Shown here in pieces: positions 1 to 4,948 of a DNA stretch of 5,325 nt. Source of the DNA: an uncultured Eubacterium sp. (lineage in GTDB: Bacteria > Bacillota > Clostridia > Lachnospirales > Lachnospiraceae); assembly GCA_934358495.1 (NCBI GenBank), contig CAKRKO010000122.1, positions 1-5,325 of the forward strand, read 5' to 3'. A program made the translations under genes and the position numbers. The notes under the pieces were generated by a model. That model ran no database searches. It saw only the letters and a program-made list of their open reading frames with translations, and had not been told where the DNA came from. Position 1 is the first letter of the stretch; each line of letters opens with the position of its first letter.

Positions 1-59
1 GCAAGACTAAGGATCTTGTGACTATTGCAGTCGTGTGGGTTCAAGTCCCATCTTCCGCA
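1..59 (+). tRNA. tRNA-Leu(AAG), 3' part, truncated by window edge
   Basis: This is the 3' 59 nt of a leucine tRNA; the acceptor 5' strand and most of the D arm lie before the window. The visible part begins at the 3' end of the D arm and matches 1519-1577 of the complete copy downstream at 57 of 59 positions. The anticodon stem CAAGA/TCTTG (2-6 and 14-18) closes a seven-base loop at 7-13 with anticodon AAG at 9-11 and G at position 37. A long class II variable arm follows (stem GACT/AGTC), then the T arm with loop TTCAAGT, acceptor strand CTTCCGC and discriminator A59. The next bases are TCA, so CCA must be added after transcription. The two differences from the other copy preserve the variable-arm pairing, which suggests that this gene is functional. 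Confidence 0.93.
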
Positions 60-62
60 TCA

Positions 63-94
63 AAAGACCTCAACCTTTGGTTGGGGTTTTTTTT
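63..94 (+). terminator. Rho-independent terminator of first tRNA-Leu
   Basis: A ten-pair stem (66-75 with 79-88) closes a TTT loop and is followed by a run of T to position 94. It is the same hairpin as the one after the second tRNA, except that the last C of the stem is T here, which makes the closing pair a G-U. It sits four bases after the tRNA discriminator base's TCA trailer. Confidence 0.9.
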
Positions 95-99
95 GTGGA

Positions 100-130
100 C
101 GGAGACATGAACCCAAGGTTCATGTCTCCG
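100..130. repeat. Perfect 14-bp inverted repeat with 3-nt loop
   Basis: Bases 100-113 pair without a mismatch with 117-130, around a CAA loop. Neither strand has a T run after the stem, so it is not a normal intrinsic terminator. It lies between the first tRNA terminator and the promoter of the hydrolase gene and is followed by CTTCGCTCC. It may be a dispersed palindromic (REP-like) element or the end of a decayed mobile element; nothing in the window decides this. Confidence 0.75.
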
Positions 131-227
131 CTTCGCTCCGGTCTGTTAAATCATCATGGATAATATATTGTAGAATCTCTTTGAACGTATTTTTTGTTCC
201 CTGTTACATTGCATATTATATTTTTTC

Positions 228-256
228 TTGAAGATATTTCATCAATCATGTATATT
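228..256 (+). promoter_or_regulatory. Candidate sigma-A promoter for hydrolase gene
   Basis: A TTGAAG -35 box (228-233) is separated by 17 bp from a TATATT -10 box (251-256). An overlapping perfect TATAAT lies at 256-261 but has no good -35 at the usual distance. The region is very AT-rich, so exact boxes are uncertain. A ribosome site GAAAGG (288-293) lies 11 nt before the ATG at 305. Confidence 0.5.
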
Positions 257-304
257 ATAATGGTTTGATACCCAAACAAATATGAAAGAAAGGTTTTTAT
301 ATAC

Positions 305-1294
305 ATGAAAATAACAAAAAAGAAAAAACTCAGCATCAAAAAAGTTGTACTCAGCATCATAGCAATTCTTGCTGCACTGTTTGTTCTGATTTCCCTCTTT
401 GCCGGAAATTATCTTGTGAATTATTCTATTGGTCGTTCCGGTGACGGTGGAAACAGAACCGTTGCCCTGGAAATTCCGGAAACAGCCGATAATACAGAAC
501 GTACAATCGCAGAAGGCAAAATTGCTCAGCAGGAAGCAAACGAAGCTTTCCTTGCTGAAAATCCGGGACAGACGGTTGAAATCACAACTGAAGATGATAT
601 TCACTGCAATGGTGTTTATTATCCAAATGGCGAATCCCATGATTGGGTAATTGCCCTGCATGGCTACCGCGGTGATCATCTCGGTGCAACTAGCCTGGCT
701 CAGCACTACTATGCTCACAATTATCAGGTATTGACTCCGGATCTGCGTGCCTGTGGTGATACCGATGGTAATTACCTTGGCATGGGCTGGCTCGATCGAA
801 AGGATATCCTTTCCTGGATTGACTGGATCATCGCTCAGGATTCCGATGCCAGAATCGTTATTCACGGTATTTCCATGGGTGCTGCCACAACCATGATGAC
901 AGCTGGTGAAGATACCCCGGATCAGGTAGTTGCCTTTATAGAAGACTGCGGTTATACCAGCGTGTGGGATATTTTTTCCAGTGAATTGAAACTTCGTTTT
1001 GGTATGCCGGAATTTCCGCTGATGTACACTGCCAACCTGTTTGCCATAGCAAAAGCCGGTTACTCTTTCAAAGAAGCATCTGCTCTAAATCAGGTAAAAA
1101 ACTGCAAAAAGCCGATGTTGTTCATTCATGGTACCGCAGACGATTTCATTCCATATGAAATGATGGATATTTTATATCAGGCAAAACCTGGTAATAACAA
1201 AGAAAAAATCACGGCCCAAGGTGCAGGTCACGGAGAAGCAATGTATCTACTGGGCGAGGAATACTGGGATGATGTCTTTACTTTCTTAGAGTGA
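305..1294 (+). CDS. Membrane-anchored alpha/beta hydrolase (serine hydrolase, COG1073-like)
   Basis: This is a 329-residue serine hydrolase of the alpha/beta fold. A basic N-terminus (MKITKKKK) is followed by one hydrophobic segment at about residues 14-35, so the protein is probably anchored with its catalytic domain outside the cell. The fold's landmarks appear in the expected order: an HGYRGD oxyanion motif (119-124), DLRACG (146-151), the nucleophile elbow GISMG with Ser190, HGTADDFIP supplying the acid (most likely Asp279), and GAGHG with the catalytic His309. The stretch GMGWLDRKDILSWIDWI (159-175) and the ECGYTSVWD-like segment EDCGYTSVWD (213-222) resemble YqkD/FrsA-type hydrolases in Firmicutes. 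The substrate cannot be told; an esterase or lipase-like activity is likely. It has its own promoter and ribosome site and lies alone between two tRNA-Leu genes. The ATG at 305 is chosen because of its ribosome site and because the membrane segment starts just after it. No intrinsic terminator is visible before the next tRNA, whose terminator may also end this transcript. Confidence 0.93.
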   Translation: MKITKKKKLSIKKVVLSIIAILAALFVLISLFAGNYLVNYSIGRSGDGGNRTVALEIPETADNTERTIAEGKIAQQEANEAFLAENPGQTVEITTEDDIHCNGVYYPNGESHDWVIALHGYRGDHLGATSLAQHYYAHNYQVLTPDLRACGDTDGNYLGMGWLDRKDILSWIDWIIAQDSDARIVIHGISMGAATTMMTAGEDTPDQVVAFIEDCGYTSVWDIFSSELKLRFGMPEFPLMYTANLFAIAKAGYSFKEASALNQVKNCKKPMLFIHGTADDFIPYEMMDILYQAKPGNNKEKITAQGAGHGEAMYLLGEEYWDDVFTFLE

Positions 1295-1427
1295 ACTACA
1301 TCGGAAGTTAAATCACCTGGGGCCACTTACTAACCTAATTCGGATTACAAAATTGCCTCGTTTCAGCTTCAGCAGTATTACGTATGATCAGTGGTATATT
1401 TTATTAGATTATTTTCAAAAATATAGC
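1295..1427. other. Intergenic stretch with no recognisable feature
   Basis: Between the hydrolase stop codon and the tRNA promoter I see no convincing open frame, hairpin with T run, or repeat. Only a weak four-pair TAAT/ATTA hairpin around 1338-1349 is visible. Confidence 0.5.
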
Positions 1428-1456
1428 TTGACATTTTATACTTATTTTGTTATTAT
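1428..1456 (+). promoter_or_regulatory. Sigma-A promoter of second tRNA-Leu
   Basis: A consensus TTGACA -35 box (1428-1433) is followed after 17 bp by TATTAT (1451-1456). An overlapping TATAAT (1454-1459) would give a 20-bp spacer. Transcription would start near 1463, about 30 nt before the mature tRNA 5' end. The strong -35 box fits a stable-RNA gene. Confidence 0.7.
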
Positions 1457-1492
1457 AATCAAGTCGTTTGAAACAACTACATAATGACAAAT

Positions 1493-1577
1493 GCGGAAGT
1501 GTCGGAACTGGCAGACGAGCAAGACTAAGGATCTTGTGATTATTGCAATCGTGTGGGTTCAAGTCCCATCTTCCGCA
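1493..1577 (+). tRNA. tRNA-Leu(AAG)
   Basis: This is a complete 85-nt class II tRNA. The acceptor stem GCGGAAG/CTTCCGC (1493-1499 and 1570-1576) is followed by discriminator A1577. U8 and G9 lead into a D arm with the AACTGG loop typical of leucine tRNAs. The anticodon stem (1520-1524 with 1532-1536) holds the loop CTAAGGA with anticodon AAG at 1527-1529, which reads CUU; G37 fits a Leu NAG-type tRNA. The variable arm has a four-pair GATT/AATC stem (1538-1541 with 1547-1550). The T stem is 1553-1557 with 1565-1569, around TTCAAGT. CCA is not encoded (TCA follows). A34 would need deamination to inosine, or must read CUU and perhaps CUC in unmodified form. Confidence 0.96.
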
Positions 1578-1612
1578 TCAAAAGACCTCAACCTTTGGTT
1601 GGGGTCTTTTTT
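1519..1612 (+). repeat. Near-perfect direct repeat of 1-94 (tRNA 3' part plus terminator)
   Basis: This stretch matches positions 1-94 with only three differences: two in the tRNA variable-arm stem (positions 22 and 30 of the first copy) and one at the base of the terminator stem (88). Homology stops right after the T run. The first copy probably extends leftward beyond the window. The arrangement brackets the hydrolase gene and its promoter, about 1.5 kb in all. Confidence 0.92.
1580..1612. terminator. Bidirectional rho-independent terminator after tRNA-Leu
   Basis: A ten-pair stem (1584-1593 with 1597-1606, one T-G wobble) with a TTT loop is followed by six T on the plus strand. On the minus strand the same hairpin is followed by TTTT (complement of 1580-1583). 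It can therefore end both the tRNA transcript and the convergent transcript of the binding-protein gene that stops at 1733. Confidence 0.88.
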
Positions 1613-1629
1613 GCACATTATCATGAACG

Positions 1630-1675
1630 CAGTCGCTTTGCGACCTGTCAGTGGGGGCCTTTAACTCCCACTGAC
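1630..1675. repeat. Tandem hairpins in structured intergenic element
   Basis: A small hairpin GTCGC-TTT-GCGAC (1632-1644) is followed at once by an 11-pair hairpin (1647-1657 with 1665-1675, one wobble pair, loop CCTTTAA). The following 1676-1730 is GC-richer than the other intergenic DNA and reads in no frame as a convincing protein. No T run follows either hairpin. It looks like an intergenic repeat or the end of a decayed element such as an IS200/IS605 right end; the family is not identified. It fills the gap between the tRNA terminator and the stop codon of the convergent gene. Confidence 0.55.
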
Positions 1676-1732
1676 ATAAGCCTCCCACCTTACCACCGCT
1701 TAGTGCTCTTCACACCTGAAGTGAGGGAATGC

Positions 1733-3100
1733 TTATTCTGCGTTCAGATACGGTGCCGCATCCTGCACAAATTCTTCCTGGTTCACTGCTCCGCCCAACA
1801 GCTTTCTGGTCAGATTCCGCCAGTTATCACCATCCTCCTTCTCCAACACAGCATACCACAAAGGTGTGTAGTGAACTGCCTGATCCAGCTGCTCATGAAA
1901 CTGCCGTACAGCCAGTGCTTTTTCTTCCGGTGCCTGTAGACCGCTGTCTTTTACAAAATCCACATAATCATACTGTGTCACATTGCGCTCATTTACCCGT
2001 TTTGCAAATTCCAGGCATAGCTGTGCTGCCTCATCCGGATAGTTCGTGTCCGAACTGATACAAAGTCCCGGAGTCAGGGTATGGTTAATATCTACCATAT
2101 ATTGTGTATAAGAATCATCATAGGCCGCATTGCAGCTTGGAAACTGTTCCATACTGAGAGCATCTGCCCCCATCTCATCCAGTAAATGATAAACGATGGT
2201 TGACTGATGTGGAAAAAGCACCGCTTTCCCATCTGCAAAATTCTGCACCGCTTCTACTTCTCCGATTTCCAGAAATTTTTCAGGAAAGGCATTCATCTCT
2301 TTTAGCTGTATTATTTTTTCCGCTGCCTGTGTAAACACCGGAGCTGAAAAATCTATTTCCCCGGAAGCCAGTTTTTCCTGTGCATAAGGATCAATACGGT
2401 TTACGATCACCGTATATAGCAATTCTCCCAGCCAACTATCCTTGTCTCCCAGCTCTATAGCTGCATATTCTGTCCCATGTGCTTCATTATAGGTATTGAC
2501 CTGCTGTACCAGTGTCACCAGTTCTTCCCATGTATGTGGCACCGTAAGTCCCATCTCCTGCATGAGATTCTTGTTGCAGTAGGTAACGGCATATGCCTCC
2601 ACCAGACATGGGATGATATAATTGTGTCCATCTTGATAAGGCAACACATAATTATCGGCAAACTTTGTCTCCGATGCTTCCAGATATTTTTCCACCGGCA
2701 GACAGGCATTCGCATCAAACAGAAAATTTGGATAATTTCCTCCCCATACGGCAAAAACATCCGGCAATTCATCGCATACCAGCGCAATCTTCAGCTTGTC
2801 TTTGATCTGTTCTGTGGAATACGTCTTCAATTCAATGTCATAACCATATTCCTTCGCCAGTTCTTCCCACAGATCTACATAATAGGTTCCCGGTGTATTT
2901 TCATCAAAAAAAGCCCAGACCGACAGGGATACCTTTTCCCCGGAATCTGTCTGAACATTCGTAGCTTCTGACGTTTTTGGCTGCACTGCAGTTTTACATC
3001 CGCTGCACAGCAGAACTGTTCCAAGCAAAATTACCAGCAGTAGAGCTGTAAGCAGACTTCCCATGATATCATTTTTCTTTTTTACTCTGTATTTTTTCAT
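1733..3100 (-). CDS. Extracellular solute-binding lipoprotein, carbohydrate ABC type (family 1)
   Basis: This 455-residue lipoprotein is a substrate-binding protein of the family 1 (MalE/MsmE-like) fold. The N-terminus is basic and followed by a hydrophobic stretch (about residues 14-31) and the lipobox-like CSGC with the lipidated Cys35; Cys at -3 is a little unusual. A charged linker leads to the mature domain. Family landmarks are VSLSVWAFFDE (57-67), the DELPDVFAVWGGN stretch (110-122), and the YCNKNLMQEMGL plus TWEEL region (174-194) that normally reads YyNK..f...Gl..P.TWeEl. A longer in-frame start at 3190 exists but has no ribosome site, while the ATG at 3100 follows AAGGA by six bases and opens directly into the signal peptide. 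No permease or ATPase is next to it, so it is an orphan here: either it serves a transporter elsewhere or it is a ligand-sensing partner of the kinase at the right edge. The sugar or other ligand cannot be told. Confidence 0.92.
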   Translation of the reverse strand: MKKYRVKKKNDIMGSLLTALLLVILLGTVLLCSGCKTAVQPKTSEATNVQTDSGEKVSLSVWAFFDENTPGTYYVDLWEELAKEYGYDIELKTYSTEQIKDKLKIALVCDELPDVFAVWGGNYPNFLFDANACLPVEKYLEASETKFADNYVLPYQDGHNYIIPCLVEAYAVTYCNKNLMQEMGLTVPHTWEELVTLVQQVNTYNEAHGTEYAAIELGDKDSWLGELLYTVIVNRIDPYAQEKLASGEIDFSAPVFTQAAEKIIQLKEMNAFPEKFLEIGEVEAVQNFADGKAVLFPHQSTIVYHLLDEMGADALSMEQFPSCNAAYDDSYTQYMVDINHTLTPGLCISSDTNYPDEAAQLCLEFAKRVNERNVTQYDYVDFVKDSGLQAPEEKALAVRQFHEQLDQAVHYTPLWYAVLEKEDGDNWRNLTRKLLGGAVNQEEFVQDAAPYLNAE

Positions 3101-3217
3101 CCTGTTTCCTTTTTTCTTCTTTACTTTATCTGCGCTCACAATACCATCAGACAAATCCCGCCATGTTCCACTCGACAAATGATATCTCATACTGGTGATT
3201 GTATCTTTCTGTGCTTT

Positions 3218-3246
3218 ATTTTCACATGAAACCCATGCTTCGTCAA
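3218..3246 (-). promoter_or_regulatory. Candidate promoter for solute-binding protein gene
   Basis: On the minus strand TTGACG (3246-3241) is followed after 17 bp by GAAAAT (3223-3218), which carries a TGT extension just upstream (extended -10 type). It lies after the terminator of the MFS gene and about 120 bp before the chosen start at 3100. A TACAAT at 3203-3198 is an alternative -10 without a recognisable -35. Confidence 0.4.
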
Positions 3247-3276
3247 GTTCCGATTTGCATTCAAAGTTTCAATGGC

Positions 3277-3307
3277 AAAACCCCCAGACAACATACATTG
3301 CCTGGGG
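3277..3307 (-). terminator. Rho-independent terminator of MFS gene
   Basis: On the minus strand a stem of six GC-rich pairs (3302-3307 with 3282-3287), one mismatch and three more pairs closes a six-base loop and is followed by GTTTT. It lies 41 bases after the MFS stop codon and separates that gene from the binding-protein gene. The T run is short, so some read-through is possible. Confidence 0.7.
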
Positions 3308-3347
3308 TCCTGTTTCACTTGTTTGCTTAACTTTTTTATAGATAAAA

Positions 3348-4697
3348 TCAGATTGTTTTTGCAAAAGTCTCTGCTTCTTCGCTGCCTTTTGCTTCCTGTT
3401 CTGCAATCCAGTCTGTATTGTATTTGTGATCTTTTACAAATACGATGATCACAATCACATTGATCAGAGCCAGACATGCATCAATGGCATATGCGTAACG
3501 AATGTTTCCACCTGTCATATTCATAACTGCGCCGTTGATGGCAAAGGTCAGTGCTGTAATGATACCCTGAATTGGGAACAGTACCGAGTTTACTTTATCA
3601 AATCCTTTTCTTCCGAATACAGATGCCGGAAGAGAAGTGGTGAAGTTTGCACTTCCACCGATACCGATACCGATCATAACGATAGAGATCCAGAAGCCTG
3701 CCATCGTATCTGTGAAATTGAATAATAATGCACATGCATACCAACATCCAAATACGATCATTGCTTTCTTTGTTCCAAGTTTCTGATCCAGCACACCGAT
3801 CAGAAAAGATCCGACAACACCTACGATGGCACATGCAGACATAATACTTGCAGCTACGGTAATAGAGAATCCAAATCCGTTTGTAGTACGGTTGATCATC
3901 TGTGACATGGTTCCTACGGAGCAGATCTGGAATACACCGGTTACCAGTGCAACAATCCATACCTGATCACATTTTAACAATTTTCCAATCGTCCAGCCGC
4001 CATCTTTATCGCTGTCTGTCCCATCAGAAGTATCATAAAATTCATCATATACTTCTTTGGATACGTGATCCGGATAATAGCCACGCTCAAACGGAGTATC
4101 ACGGACAAATAAAATTCCGACAATACCAAGGATGATACATCCGATAGAAATCGGGTAACATGCACGGGTTACACCAAATCTTCCAACCAGGAACAGGATC
4201 AGTGGTACATAGATTGCTGTTGCAAGGTTGTGTCCCATCGTTGTATATCCCATAACAATTCCTTTTTTCTTAGGAAACCAGTTTGCAACCAGAACACCGC
4301 CGCACAGATAACCTGCTGACATGATGGTTCCGCAGGTAACTGCCATCATAATGGTATAAACAACAGGGTTTGGAGCATTCAGTACGCCGATGTATGTGAT
4401 ACCGGCGATGATGCAGTTAATACCGGACATATATCTGGAACCGATCCTGCGGTTTAAAATACCGATTACGATAAACAGTGCCACACCTATGATTCCGGCT
4501 ATGGAATTACAAGTGGAGATCGTTCCTGCCATTTTTGCACTTCCCAGCATATGTTCTGCAATTTTTCCTGCAATATTGTTACTTCCATCGTTGATCATTC
4601 CTACATAAAACCAGAACATCAGCATCATGTAAATGATGTGGAACCAACCATGTACGCCAAACGCAACCACTGAATTTTGATTGTCTTTTTTCTTCAT
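3348..4697 (-). CDS. MFS transporter, oxalate/formate antiporter (OFA)-like family
   Basis: This 449-residue polytopic membrane carrier is rich in hydrophobic segments along its whole length, consistent with the 12 helices of the major facilitator superfamily. The loop between helices 2 and 3 carries the MFS motif A in the form GILNRRIGSR (79-88), repeated in the second half as GVLDQKLGTK (301-310). WFPKKKGIVMG (140-150) is the conserved loop between helices 4 and 5. The TPFERGYYPD segment (201-210) in the central loop is typical of the OFA (oxalate/formate antiporter-like) branch. It is followed by a very acidic stretch DEFYDTSDGTDSDKDGG (218-234) on the cytoplasmic side. Such proteins move small organic anions or other small organic compounds; the substrate here is unknown. 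The ATG at 4697 is preceded by GGGAGG (4714-4709) at a rather long 11-nt spacing. The gene is divergent from the sensor kinase and is followed by its own terminator. Confidence 0.92.
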   Translation of the reverse strand: MKKKDNQNSVVAFGVHGWFHIIYMMLMFWFYVGMINDGSNNIAGKIAEHMLGSAKMAGTISTCNSIAGIIGVALFIVIGILNRRIGSRYMSGINCIIAGITYIGVLNAPNPVVYTIMMAVTCGTIMSAGYLCGGVLVANWFPKKKGIVMGYTTMGHNLATAIYVPLILFLVGRFGVTRACYPISIGCIILGIVGILFVRDTPFERGYYPDHVSKEVYDEFYDTSDGTDSDKDGGWTIGKLLKCDQVWIVALVTGVFQICSVGTMSQMINRTTNGFGFSITVAASIMSACAIVGVVGSFLIGVLDQKLGTKKAMIVFGCWYACALLFNFTDTMAGFWISIVMIGIGIGGSANFTTSLPASVFGRKGFDKVNSVLFPIQGIITALTFAINGAVMNMTGGNIRYAYAIDACLALINVIVIIVFVKDHKYNTDWIAEQEAKGSEEAETFAKTI

Positions 4698-4733
4698 GTT
4701 TCAATTTTCCTCCCAATAATAAATACTTTTTCT

Positions 4734-4759
4734 GCACGAAAACCCTAACTCCTTCGCGC
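4734..4759 (-). promoter_or_regulatory. Possible leader hairpin of MFS mRNA
   Basis: On the minus strand GCGCGAA (4759-4753) can pair with TTCGTGC (4740-4734), seven pairs with one G-U, around a 12-base loop. It lies between a strong but orphan ribosome-like AAAGGAGG (4775-4768) and the true ribosome site of the MFS gene. A role is not shown. Confidence 0.25.
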
Positions 4760-4775
4760 TCTTCAAACCTCCTTT

Positions 4776-4781
4776 ATTGTA
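4776..4781 (-). promoter_or_regulatory. Candidate -10 box for MFS gene
   Basis: TACAAT on the minus strand matches the -10 consensus at five of six bases. No good -35 is found at 16-18 bp, so the promoter may depend on an activator or may lie elsewhere. The palindrome at 4786-4796 falls in what would be its spacer. Confidence 0.3.
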
Positions 4782-4785
4782 TCGG

Positions 4786-4796
4786 AAACGCCGTTT
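4786..4796. promoter_or_regulatory. Palindrome AAACG-C-CGTTT, candidate operator
   Basis: This is a perfect 11-bp palindrome, GC-rich at the centre in otherwise AT-rich DNA, located just upstream of the candidate MFS -10 box. It resembles half sites of LacI-type or catabolite operators only loosely; it does not match the cre consensus. Confidence 0.3.
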
Positions 4797-4828
4797 AAAA
4801 ATATAAAGAAAATTTCGTTTTTTATTGA

Positions 4829-4847
4829 CTATATTTGGGAAATATAG
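4829..4847. promoter_or_regulatory. 19-bp perfect inverted repeat in divergent promoter region
   Basis: Two eight-base arms, CTATATTT and AAATATAG, flank GGG. It lies near the middle of the MFS/kinase intergenic region, upstream of the candidate kinase promoter, and is a plausible regulator-binding site. AT-rich sequence raises the odds of chance palindromes, but eight perfect pairs with a short centre is strong. Confidence 0.4.
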
Positions 4848-4854
4848 ATTTTCT

Positions 4855-4882
4855 TTGTCTTATTACATTTTTCTGTTAAAAT
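4855..4882 (+). promoter_or_regulatory. Candidate promoter for sensor kinase gene
   Basis: TTGTCT (4855-4860) is followed after 16 bp by TAAAAT (4877-4882). Transcription would start near 4889, leaving a leader of about 60 nt. A 13-bp palindrome TCAATA-A-TATTGA (4898-4910) would lie at the very start of that leader and could be an operator. Confidence 0.4.
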
Positions 4883-4948
4883 ACTATGGTGTAAGCGTCA
4901 ATAATATTGAAAAAATATGACTTTCCATCTATAACTTGAGGTAACCTT

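Noticed and set aside
242..865. 207-codon open frame on the minus strand inside the hydrolase gene
   Set aside because: It is antisense to a gene with a complete catalytic triad, has no ribosome site and shows no known motifs.
1553..2058. Plus-strand open frames starting inside tRNA-Leu or covering the 3' end of the binding-protein gene
   Set aside because: They begin in a tRNA or run antisense to a well-supported gene; composition is not protein-like.
3101..3190. 30-residue N-terminal extension of the solute-binding protein (start at 3190)
   Set aside because: It has no ribosome site, and it would put a charged segment before a clear lipoprotein signal peptide. The ATG at 3100 has AAGGA at good spacing.
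2477..3960. Other open frames overlapping the binding-protein and MFS genes (for example 2477-2971 plus, 3187-3477 minus, 3598-3960 minus)
   Set aside because: They are frame shadows of the two real genes, without ribosome sites or recognisable domains.
4784..4797. Catabolite-response (cre) site at the palindrome near the MFS promoter
   Set aside because: Compared base by base, too many positions of the cre consensus are wrong.
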